From contig NW_003133367.1 in NCBI RefSeq assembly GCF_000003605.2, forward strand, positions 172,525 through 204,719: 32,195 nucleotides of DNA, in the 5' to 3' direction. Under the pieces are notes generated by a model, which ran no database searches, was not told the origin of the DNA, and saw nothing but the letters and a program-made list of their open reading frames with translations. Source of the stretch: Saccoglossus kowalevskii (Eukaryota > Hemichordata > Enteropneusta > Harrimaniidae). Each line of letters opens with the position of its first letter. Position 1 is the first letter of the stretch. The position numbers were made by a program, and so were the translations under genes. Shown here piece by piece: positions 12,301 to 21,313 of the stretch.

Positions 12301-15300
12301 CAAAATCCAAGTGTTCACGCGCCATCGACGATGGAGCAAAGCCCAGATGACGTGTATAAACAGTGGTGGTAAATTGCTACAAATAAACTCTGAACAAATG
12401 CAGAATACGATTACCGGGATTCTGCAAGCATACAGTGATCTCGGCCATTACAGTTACTGGATTGGTGTATACGATAAATGGAATGAAGGTACATGGATGT
12501 ATAACCGGGTGAGACCTGCCTGCTATACGCATTTCATGAATAATCGACCTGTTGGTAAACGGCCTGCTCTCGACGATTGCGTGATAATGAGGTGAGTCTT
12601 CAATGGAGGATCTCGAATTTATGACTTCGTCACGCTGTTGGGATTTGTGGAGATAAGTACATAGCCCCGTCGGGTGGCTGTTTATCCTGATAGAAAAGCA
12701 AAATTCTAATTTAATGTTTCTCAATAATGCAAGCAACACGTGCGTCTCTTATTTTTGTTGACATTTTTGATCCGTGCTGCTTTATTTTACTTGAGTCACA
12801 CTTTAATTGCACTGGTATGATTTTCGTATATTCATGCAAATTTTAAATATCACGTGATACCGAACTCGCTATATTATATACATTGATCACGTCAAGTTTA
12901 AGTTCAATTTAACTTATTACAATAATGTCAATGATGAACATGAAAATAAAAACATAATACAAGGAATATGCGTTATCATGGCAATGGTATATAATCGTAA
13001 AATCAGTTGATGATTGAAAGCGACATTTGTAATATTTTTTGTCAATGTCTAGATGGGTTTCACAATAGACCAGCTCCCATGAGCGGTGCCCATTAACGTT
13101 TTACCTATGTTGTCGTGTTTTACAGGAACGATGCGAATTTTTCATGGGATGATATACCATGTAACTCAAAGAAACCGTTCATATGTCAGTATGATCTTCA
13201 GACAGGTAATATTTTTTTTTTCTAAATTCATATATGACACCTTCATTCCTGACTCAGAAACATAGTTGTGATTTGCTGAGTGATACAATATTTTTCAGAC
13301 ACCTTGATTTTTAGCTTACAATCATGCTGATCCTCTCATTTATAGGACGGCTGACCACGCCAAAATGCCTCACGTTGTGACGAAACTTACGAGGCTTACC
13401 GTAACTTACATGCATTGTGACAAAACAAAGGCGTTGATAATATGGATACACTCAAGTTATCCGGTGTTCGTACTTGCTATATATATAATTATATACTTCT
13501 GTTAATTGTTTAGAAATGAATATCTGGGATGTTTGTAGGCTGGGTTGCAGTACTCTCATGGGAAACTATTCCCTGAACCCCAGATAGCTTGATTCAGTGA
13601 TATAAATTTTGTACCCCATAATTTTCAGCGGAGAAGATGTCCGCAGACTAGTTGTTATGTAAACAACGTTATTGATTTGCTCCAAACATCGACCACCTCA
13701 ACTTTTGCAGGTCATTTTCAACATTTTCTGGGGGAGTTCTGGGTCAATGATTATTGATATTATAAACTTGGGTATAATTGTTAAAAGTCGATTATTAAAC
13801 TAACATAATGAATGTATATTTCCGTTAACAAAAACGTTTTCGCTTTTCTTTCACATTAGCTCCTGCAGAGTGCAAAGAACGTTCTCATTTCGTATGCGAT
13901 GGGGATAGGTGTCTTCCAATTAAGCAATATTGTGACGGCAGTGTTCAATGCGATGATGAATCCGATGAAGCTGACTGCCCTACATCGGACACATGTAAGT
14001 GCAATGTAGTGTATTGTAGTGTATTGTAGTGTAGTGCCGTGTAGTGTAGTGTAGTGTAGTGTAACAGCTATCGCACTAGCAGAAGTTTGAGGCTATTCCG
14101 TAATGTTGTATATTTCGATTGCATAAGCACAGAACACCCTTTTCTCTATTCTAGCTACAACAGAACGCGACATTGTATCCTATTTTTATTGCGACGTCGA
14201 TACATGTCTTCCACTTGAACAGTATTGTGACGGCGTGGTACAGTGTGAAGACGGCACGGATGAGGTAAACTGCACAACAACAGAGCAAGTCACAAGTAAG
14301 TCTTGATTTGGTACATATGTTCCACATTGTTTATTTGACGAGTTACACCCTTACTTGAATTATTGTTCACGTGACAAACACGCTTTATGGATGATCTTAT
14401 AGATGACAAAGGTGACATTTAGAAAACTGTATATTACAGCTTATCAACATTACGGTTAATATTTTAAATAGGCTTAAAAATGAGTTTATACAATTATTTA
14501 CTTATGCTAACGCTTGTTAAATAAAACAGTGTCACAGTTTGTTTGATTGTCATACAACAATTAATCAAAAATGTATAATCTACACTTTTGCCAAAATTAC
14601 ACGCAGATGCGTTCTTTTTAATTTAATTTCTGTTTAAATATATCAACAAATGCAAAAACGTTTTAGGAAGAAACGCAATGTTTTGTTTTTTTCTATCTCA
14701 AAACATCGAAACAATCGGGCAAGGGATACTGAGCTATTTCAAATTGTATTTCTTGTTTGGCTAATTTGCACAACTAAACTCTTTTGAGCAAAAGTGGTTC
14801 TTCTTAACATGTACTGTAATAATAAACTGCGTAGACACTCATCTAGAAGAATAATTGTTTGCAGCTTGCATCAATTATGTAAAACACATGCAAATATATG
14901 CACATAAAATATGTGCACCTCTATTTATTAATAAAAGTATTCTCGATCCGTTTTAATTTGTTACACTAAAAATTAATAGTTCAACATTTGACAGCATAAT
15001 TGGTTTCAACCAAAGACTCGTTAAATCATTTCCGGTAGTTCATTTCACTTCAGTGTTATTGTATATGATAGCATAAAAAGCACCGTATATTCAAAACATA
15101 AATCTGATTGCAAAAGGCTAGTAAATGCTAAATGTGTGTTACAATAATGAACCATTGTCTGTGACACGGTCACAGGTTTCGGTTTCCCGCTCACATTTAT
15201 TCGAATTTGATGTAAAACATGGTTGTGTTGACGATAATGTGTAAGTCTAAACAACATGAAGCCCCCAACAAGTAAAGGTTTCATGCAAGTAACCGCCTGA

Positions 15301-18300
15301 CCAAACTGTAGGCATATTACGAAAATGTGTTTTTCATCTTAGATGATTTTGAACGGTGCTAAATTGTTTAATATACTAAAAGCGATACACTACTAACTGC
15401 GTCAAAAAGAAGATTATTACGTAACTGTGATTATCTGCAAATATGAACGAACTATAAACTGAACAAATGAACCTGAAGGGAAAGCTATTGAGACACACTA
15501 ATGTCTGGATAATGTATGCAAATTTTTGAAAGATTTACTCGACACTGTACATTCTGACTTACCGTGGCTTAAAAACAAATAGGGTGAATATATTCAATTT
15601 CTTTTCAATGACACGTTACGTAATAACAATTGTGGTCTTATTCTATCGTAGCGGCAGTAGAGTGCAACGAGCTATTTCAGTTTGCGTGTGATGTCAACAC
15701 GTGTATTCCGATTGAACAATATTGTGACGGTGATGTACAGTGTAATGATGGATCGGATGAAGAAGACTGTCCTACAACACAACTATCCACTAGTAAGTTT
15801 TCTAAACACACACACAAAACACAAGTTACAGGGTTGATTAACGGGGGGGGGGGGAGTAATTAGTTTTAGTCAAACTAAAACTTTGTTTTTGCATCATACA
15901 ACAAATATGAAATATTAACCCAAGAAGATGTGTATACTGTTCTAATTAATAGTAGAATGATTATTTAAAAGCGTACGCAGATTACCTCACTTCGAAATTT
16001 ATTAGTCACTCGACTTGTAGCCATTTATACCGTTGTTCAATTTCTCCGTGTATATTAAAGTACATTCCAGAATTCAGCCAATATGAGATAATATCTCTGT
16101 AAGATATTCTTCATTATTTTTTTGGAACACATGCTGGTGTGACGAGCTTGTGATTGGCTGGGCAAACAATGATAGAATAAAAGGTAATCGTCTAACATGA
16201 CCTTTATTATTACCCATTTAACAAAATTGCATTGTTTTTGTTTTTACATAGCTCCCATGGAATGTGACTTCAGTTCTCATTTCCTATGCGATGTCGATAC
16301 ATGTCTTCCGAATGAACAATATTGTGACGATATTGAACAGTGTAATGATGGAACAGACGAAATAAACTGTCCTACAACACAACCACCGACAACACTTCGT
16401 AAGTCCTATAAAATTAGTCGAATTAGATTTCCTTCTCAATAATACTGGTCATTGATCTGTGCGACAACATCGCCATATGCTGTTTTATTAACAAGAACAC
16501 ATACATGAATATTTAGTAGAAGCAGTGAACAACGCCTATTTGGATGCGAAGAACCGGTTTTTACCAGTCAGTGGTCGCGTGCAAAACGCGAGCGCGCGCA
16601 AAACGCCAACAAGCGCGACGGCCTATACAATTGATTCATGGGAACTCCATTTCTAATAGTGCACTCAGTATAGTCGTTAGGTATTAGGCAATAAACCAGG
16701 GCAATAGAGATGGTATTCCTACTTGATATTTACAGTACATAGAAATATATAGGAATTACATACACCTTCGTCTTCACAAAATATTTATGTTTAATAGATA
16801 TATTTATATTTATGTATTAACAGACATAAAATAATATTAAAGAATATAATACTGCTATTACATAACATCTGGCGCGCATTCATAACTTTTGGTCAACAAT
16901 GATTTGAAATAAGAGATTTATTTGTTGATTCAAGAAATATTCATTTTTTACAATATTGATAATATATACTCATGCAACATTATTTATATTGCTTACAAAT
17001 AATAATGCTAGGTGACTAACTCTGATTTGAAAGACGATGTATAATTTGTTGTGTTTTTAGCACATTCACGTGAAATGTTAGCTTAAACTGAACAAATGCA
17101 ACACTTAAAAAACATGCAATTGATGGGTCGTAACAGTTCAATAAAATGATAAATCGCGGCTTAGAATAAACTCGGTTGCATTACTTGAATAATGTTATTT
17201 TCGCGAATCATTCTGAGATTCTCGTATTTTGTACGAAATACTAATTACATACTATTCCACCCATAGCGCCATATCTTTGGGATAAACCAGATCAATACTA
17301 TTGCTGTCTGGAAAGATGTATTGATATGAATGCCGTATGTGATGGAGTGATGCACTGTCATGACAACCATGACGAAATACCTTGTCAGACTGGTAAGTAC
17401 CCGTTGTTCTGATTAAGAGAGAGAAAACACATCTAAAAATATAAATTTCGCTGAAAATGTGAACTGGCTATCTCCTATTTGCATATTCACATGATTCAAC
17501 CTGCCAGTCAGTCGTAGTCCATGCTACGCCATCCTAAAAAGTACAAATATTCTGTTCCGACGATTTTAATGTGCGTTTTCTTAATAAGGAATTGACCTGA
17601 GATTATTTAACGGCAGTGCACAATTATTGATACTTATGTAATATAACAGTTATGTTACGACAAAGTTGGAAATAAATTGAAATAAATATATAATTGAAGA
17701 TTGGCATTTATATTGAGCAGAAACGACATTTTTCTATGGAATTTTCTATTGAAGTTAAATTGGAGAGTTTTATCAAAATTAATATTATTATTTTATTTAT
17801 AGTTAATTGCGTCGTTTTGCTATTAAATATATCAATGAAATTACTTTAAACAGAATCATTATAATGTAATGTAATTGGCTAATGCATTGCTATTGTAACT
17901 TTATGGACGGGGTTATACCAATGACTAACATAAACATACACGCGTGTAGTTCAATTCCATCGAGGTTAGCGGCCTGGTAGTGAGCCTATGCCCAAGCAGT
18001 GAATGAGACTGCATCTATCTGATATGCGCACTTATTTGAATGAACGTGGCATAATTTCAGAAAGGGAGAGGGACGATCGCCAACAATTGATAAGTGGTAG
18101 AGCCGTTGTTTCCACCTGTGTAACGTATATTGATAGTTCTGGGTATACTAATAGTAATATTTATGCGTATGTGCATGGCTTAAGCACAGTTTGCATAACT
18201 GTTCATGTCAAAACTATTTACGATGATCCTTACTCGTTGTTGTAAACGTTAAACAACTTTGAATAAAAACATGAAATTTGAGACCGTATTGCTATTTTCT

Positions 18301-21250
18301 TGTGTGTAATTTCAAGTGTAAATACCGCGTCTGTATTAATACGTTCCTTTGTCTTCATTCACTATTACGAGTATAACATGCCATCTGTTGAATCTGTATG
18401 AATACACGCATGTATATACACGCATTGTTTTCATAAAACCATTGGCATCTGTCTGTGATCAGTGAAATATATGTTTATTTTAATACTGTAGAACTTAGCT
18501 ATGTAACTGTATAATCCACAAACAGTAGATAAAAACATACACTTTCTACCCGCACTTTCTGTATTTTTGGTTTACCTTAATTTATTGTCTCAAATATTTA
18601 TACATTTTATGCAAATATCAGTTCAGAGCCGAGTTTAAACTCGTTTGAAAGTTGGCTTTTTACTGAAATTGACTGGTCAGATACAACTCTCAAGATCGCC
18701 TGGAGAAATCAAAGGCGATGTCATTATATTATATGGGGTGTATTTCTCAAAATTTGTTGATAATGTTATATATTTAGAGTACAAATACTGCACGGAACTT
18801 GCATTATGCACCTAATTTCCGTTATTCTAAATTGTCAGGTATTAATTTTGTAAAGGGATGAACAGCGTTTCACCATTACCAACAAATGAATAAAAAATGT
18901 TGTCGGTTTTTGTTATTGTTTTTGTTTGATACTGATGGATTTTGTAGTATATGATAGCTGGTTTATTGTTACTGCAATATGTTCAACAACTGCTCCCAGA
19001 TTATGAATTACAATAAATTGGACCAATGTTGCCACGCATTGACATATATGTGGAGTGTTGCAAGGGATCGTAATTATGCTGCCTATAGAAATAGATGTCC
19101 CGGGGTATAGTGTCGAGAATCTAAAATGTCATTAAATCAAATCAATCAGTCAGCTGTCCGTCCGTCTGTCCGTTGCCCGTCCGTCCATCCATCGCCCATC
19201 CGCCCGCCCATCCATTTATTCATTTGTTGCGCACGCCGTATACTAACGTGTTTTATGTTGCAGGTGTCACAGACTGTGCTGGGTCTGATACTTATCAGTG
19301 CCACGGAGATCACTGCATTGCGTCATCACTGACGTGTGATGGTCGACTTGATTGTAAATATAGAGATGATGAAGGTATGTTTATTTCTCTAATACTCATT
19401 CATTCCATCCTACAATGCATTATTATGACATGCATGGACCTTACATTCCTTTGTCGAGACTTCATGGTATAGGTTTACGGCACAAATTAATAAATATTCC
19501 ACATGTGGACGACATTAAGCGTGCAAACGATCTGTAAAATTTAAATCTGTCAAAGAACCTTCTGTAGCACATTTTAACAAATATGGTTTGTAAAACAATA
19601 AAGATAAATGTAAATTTCGGCCATTTCTGCAATTTTATGGCATTCTGTGTCGGACATTTTTCTATGGTACGCTCTAGCGTCAGCCGGGAGTCTGATCCTT
19701 CGTATTATCAAACGGCTTATAGTTTGTTTTTTGCGTATATACGATTTGAATATTAATTATCTTAATATATGCAGCTCAAATCAATCCTTTGTTCCGAGTT
19801 TGAATGAATCGACTAGTCTCAGAAGCTAAACATTGTATCATGTTATACATGCCACCATTTCTCCACATTCGAACCTCGTACTAGAACAGTACGACATAGC
19901 TTTCGCATACATGAATACAAGACGTTGTGTTATTCGAATACAGCTTAGTGACCAAATCAACTGCATACGAGAAAACAAAATATAGGGAAACAAAATGTAT
20001 GAGATGTGCACCACGAAACAACACTTACTTATATTATATCAATGCTATACGCCAATAATCACTATTTGCCTTGCAATACCACAAGTTTCTCCGATATTAG
20101 CCTCGAATGACCACTAAGTATAACCAAGTACGAGAGTTCGTAGTATACAGTGTATTGATTTATTCATATTTTTTTAGGTCCAGATTGCGGGCAGGTCACT
20201 CCCCCTGTTAAATTTGTGACTGACGAGTTCACAAGAAAGGCTGTGCTACCCACGGGAGAGGCGTATAAACTTGACGCATTCAACATCGATGACACGACCT
20301 ACTTAGCGGCGCCGAACAGAATGGATAATATTGTTCTTTTGTACAAATTCGAAAATGATGCCTTCTCGGAGCATCAGTCAATTGATGACGTCAAATCCGT
20401 TGATGACGTAGAACATTTTCAAATTGACAATGATCACTATCTTGCCTTTGCTTCGAACGCTGTCGGTGCCAACTCAACCGTGTACAAATGGGACGGGGCT
20501 AGTTTCCAGTTATACCAGAGGTTGTCTTCACTCTCTTCCCACCACATTGATATCCACGCTTTTAAGGCGGATATTTACGATACGTATTTTATTTCATTAT
20601 GTACTCGACCGCCTTTTGGCGACAGTACTGTCGAAATCTTTGAATTTCAATCAAGCCAGTTTGAGCGCACCCAGGAGATTTCCTTGAACGGAGTGATGCA
20701 GACTACATCCTTTTCTACCCCTACCAACACGTATCTAGTCGTTGCTGAGTCTAGTAGTACTGCAGACGAACAAACCAAAGTTTACCAACTCGACCATTCA
20801 ACTCGCGAGTTTTCGCTGTATCAAACCATGCCGGTGAAGGGAAGTTCTTTTGCCGCTGTCCCATTTATGTCTCCAGATGGCGCCCTTTACCTAATGGACA
20901 TGATCACGCAGAACGTCGATGATGATACACAGCAGGTACAATCAGCGCTTTACATCTGGCGAGGAAACCAGTTCACGTTACACCAGATGATTCCCACGTT
21001 CGCGGCAACGATGGCGTGTCCAGTTATTATTGATAACGAGCAGTATATCTTATTATTAAGTGGACCATCAGCTGATAGCGTTGCGAGATCTGTTGTGTAT
21101 AAACTGTACGATCACTATCTCCACTCCTATCAACATATCAGCGGCCGAGTTGCTAGTGAGTGTGTAGCTTTTCAAAATAATGATAATTATTACATATTTA
21201 TTCCTGAACCAGCGAAGCTCGGCAGCTTATACAAATGGATGTATGACTAA
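6272..21250 (+). CDS. Secreted multidomain protein: C-type lectin / LDLa / EAR (EPTP) propeller, 14 coding exons, complete
   Basis: Joined coding exons are 6272-6325, 6754-6769, 7527-7845, 10983-11062, 11479-11637, 12267-12591, 13126-13205, 13860-13994, 14155-14295, 15652-15792, 16252-16398, 17267-17392, 19264-19374 and 20178-21250. They total 2907 nt, which is 968 residues plus TAA. Every junction is GT-AG and every phase agrees without a stop. Domains: signal peptide about 1-18, CTLD1 about 33-152, LDLa1 161-197, CTLD2 about 220-340, LDLa2-7 between 349 and 615, and EAR repeats about 625-968. There is no transmembrane segment after the signal peptide, so the product should be secreted. Possible N-glycosylation sequons are NWT at 110, NFS at 322, NCT at 428 and NST in the propeller. 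By family knowledge, CTLDs bind sugars or proteins, LDLa modules are small Ca2+-stabilised binding modules, and EAR/EPTP propellers bind partners such as ADAM22 in LGI1. The ligand here is unknown. Exon structure is very secure. Function is inferred only from domain content. Confidence 0.92.
6754..6769 (+). CDS. Exon 2: 16-nt microexon
   Basis: A 16-nt exon sits between a TTTTGATTTTCAG acceptor and a GTAAGT donor and encodes VTNAV plus one base. It changes the phase from 0 to 1. That is exactly what the acceptor at 7526 needs, since G plus AG makes a Glu codon. Skipping it would put exon 3 out of frame. No transcript evidence is available here. Confidence 0.7.
7527..7845 (+). CDS. Exon 3: C-type lectin domain 1, main part
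   Basis: The acceptor is GTTGTCTCTACAG and the donor GTAAGT; the exon enters in phase 1 and leaves in phase 2. It encodes residues 24-129. CTLD features seen are C33, C52, the WIGL-like segment YLVGV (84-88), the W97 strand, C107, the sequon NWT at 110-112 and C126. Neither an EPN nor a QPD sugar-specificity motif is present where one is expected, between C107 and C126. A longer reading frame runs upstream past 7475, but phase rules out an acceptor there. Confidence 0.9.
8940..9081. repeat. Tandem duplication of a 71-bp unit
   Basis: Two nearly identical 71-bp copies lie head to tail (8940-9010 and 9011-9081), each starting TGTCATGTTTGCATCATGCT. They differ at a few bases (GCAGGCGTGG against GCAGGTGTGG). 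A third, partial copy is at 9855-9883. Confidence 0.92.
9219..9600. repeat. Minisatellite, 50-bp unit, about 7 copies
   Basis: The unit runs from TTATTTTAATATTTCC through TTTATTCAATCGAATACTT to ACAATTATTTCAG. One copy (about 9269-9306) is shortened and carries a TGGTGGA insertion also found just upstream. Each full unit ends in a pyrimidine-rich sequence with CAG, resembling a 3' splice site. Confidence 0.92.
9855..9883. repeat. Third partial copy of the 71-bp unit
   Basis: About 29 bases identical to the start of the tandem copies (CGATGTCATG to GGCATTT), 0.8 kb downstream in the same orientation. With the first two copies it brackets the minisatellite and a GC-rich block, so the whole may be one composite mobile element. 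Confidence 0.8.
10983..11062 (+). CDS. Exon 4: end of C-type lectin domain 1
   Basis: This 80-nt exon follows a TTTTTGTTTTCAG acceptor and encodes residues 130-156, with the motif FKWDIAPC and then FICQY. This is the canonical CTLD end, where a WND motif would give two Ca2+/sugar ligands; here it reads W-D-I. C142 should pair with C126 and C150 with C52. The exon is too short to be found by ORF length. The donor is GTAAGT, phase 1. Confidence 0.9.
11479..11637 (+). CDS. Exon 5: LDLa module 1
   Basis: This phase 1-1 exon encodes residues 157-209. All six LDLa cysteines are present (161, 169, 175, 182, 188, 197), with the Ca2+ motif [11 protein letters not shown], the most canonical of the seven modules. 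A Pro/Arg-rich tail (HPPRPRT) links it to the second lectin domain. The donor is GTAAGT. Confidence 0.9.
11945..12098. repeat. Low-complexity TGCGATGCGGTG-like stretch
   Basis: Degenerate repeats of GTGCGATGCGGTG and GTGTTGTGCTGTGCGG lie inside intron 5. Open frames on both strands here reflect composition only. Confidence 0.6.
12267..12591 (+). CDS. Exon 6: C-type lectin domain 2, main part
   Basis: This exon encodes residues 210-317 between an acceptor ending GTACAG and a GTGAGT donor, with the same phases (1 then 2) as exon 3. CTLD features are C220, W232, C239, the WIGL-like YWIGV (273-277), W286, C295 and C314. As in CTLD1 there is no EPN or QPD motif. The parallel size and phases with exon 3 suggest duplication of a CTLD-plus-LDLa block. 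Confidence 0.9.
13126..13205 (+). CDS. Exon 7: end of C-type lectin domain 2
   Basis: This exon is exactly 80 nt, the same length and phases as exon 4. It encodes residues 318-344 with FSWDDIPC followed by FICQY. W-D-D occupies the WND position. NFS at 322-324 is a possible N-glycosylation site. The donor is GTAATA. Confidence 0.9.
13860..13994 (+). CDS. Exon 8: LDLa module 2
   Basis: This phase 1-1 exon encodes residues 345-389. All six cysteines are present (349, 357, 362, 369, 375, 384). The acidic motif reads [10 protein letters not shown], with Gln before the fifth Cys (SVQC) where a Ca2+-binding Asp is usual, and Glu in place of the usual Gly. The donor GTAAGT is followed at once by a GTAGT repeat array. 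Confidence 0.9.
14005..14062. repeat. GTAGT / GTATT pentanucleotide-like array
   Basis: GTAGTGTATT and GTAGT repeats start 10 bases after the exon 8 splice donor. Each unit resembles a weak 5' splice site core (GTAGT). Confidence 0.85.
14155..14295 (+). CDS. Exon 9: LDLa module 3, first cysteine lost
   Basis: This phase 1-1 exon encodes residues 390-436. Cysteines 2-6 are at 402, 407, 414, 420 and 429. The position of Cys1, eight residues before Cys2 as in its neighbours, is Arg394 (CGC at 14166-14168), one transition away from TGC. The third Cys (407), normally paired with the first, would be left free. A Thr-rich tail with a possible NCT sequon follows. Confidence 0.88.
14296..15651 (+). 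other. Intron 9 of the lectin gene; nothing further seen
   Basis: A 1.36-kb AT-rich intron. A 79-codon minus-strand frame (15045-15284) has no motif and no coding support. Confidence 0.85.
15652..15792 (+). CDS. Exon 10: LDLa module 4
   Basis: This phase 1-1 exon encodes residues 437-483. Six cysteines are present (441, 449, 454, 461, 467, 476) with the motif [10 protein letters not shown]; Gln466 replaces the usual Asp before Cys5. It is very similar to exons 8, 9 and 11. The Thr-rich tail is PTTQLST and the donor is GTAAGT. Confidence 0.9.
15843..15854. repeat. G homopolymer
   Basis: Twelve G bases in intron 10. Confidence 0.9.
16252..16398 (+). CDS. Exon 11: LDLa module 5
   Basis: This phase 1-1 exon encodes residues 484-532. 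Six cysteines are present (488, 496, 501, 508, 514, 523) with the motif [10 protein letters not shown] and Gln513 before Cys5. It has the longest linker of the series, PTTQPPTTL, which is mucin-like and probably O-glycosylated (inference). The donor is GTAAGT. Confidence 0.9.
17267..17392 (+). CDS. Exon 12: degenerate LDLa module 6
   Basis: This phase 1-1 exon encodes residues 533-574. There are six cysteines, but their pattern is changed. The Cys1 position, eight residues before Cys2, is Trp537 (TGG at 17278-17280), while an extra Cys546 sits next to Cys545. The Ca2+ motif is weak: CDGVMHC, then HDNHDE. It fits the LDLa spacing otherwise and has a GTAAGT donor. It could be a structural spacer with altered disulfides. 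Confidence 0.8.
17393..19263 (+). other. Intron 12 of the lectin gene
   Basis: A 1.87-kb AT-rich intron. A short open frame at 18003-18245 has no recognisable domain. A CCGTCCGTCC/CCATCC-like simple stretch occurs near the 3' end (19155-19215). Confidence 0.85.
19264..19374 (+). CDS. Exon 13: LDLa module 7 (all but its last cysteine)
   Basis: This exon encodes residues 575-611 after an acceptor ending TTGCAG. Cysteines 579, 587, 592, 599 and 605 are here; the sixth, Cys615, is in exon 14. CDGRLDC and RDDE keep the usual acidic ligands. The donor is GTATGT, phase 1. Just upstream in the intron is a CCGTCCGTCC/CCATCC-rich simple stretch (19155-19215). Confidence 0.88.
19375..20177 (+). other. 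Intron 13 of the lectin gene; nothing further seen
   Basis: An 0.8-kb intron that splits LDLa7 just before its last cysteine. No other feature is recognised. Confidence 0.85.
20178..21250 (+). CDS. Exon 14: seven EAR (EPTP) repeats, predicted beta-propeller, stop
   Basis: This large terminal exon encodes residues 612-968 and TAA. The first residues complete LDLa7 (Cys615). Then come seven repeats of about 36-54 residues with the EAR pattern: hydrophobic/aromatic-Tyr-Leu strand, then a hydrophobic-Tyr-x-Trp/Phe strand, then F-x-x-x-Q-x-I. Examples are [37 protein letters not shown] and the last repeat YYIFIP...LYKWMYD. The last repeat lacks its outer strand. A matching strand (EFTRKAVL, near residues 628-635) stands before the first repeat, as expected for ring closure of a seven-bladed propeller. 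Related domains occur in LGI, TSPEAR and VLGR1/ADGRV1. The ligand is unknown. Confidence 0.9.
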
Positions 21251-21313
21251 GCTATTTATATAATGTGTTATCATTATAAAATTACGACTTCAAATGGCAC
21301 AGAGTTGTTGGAT

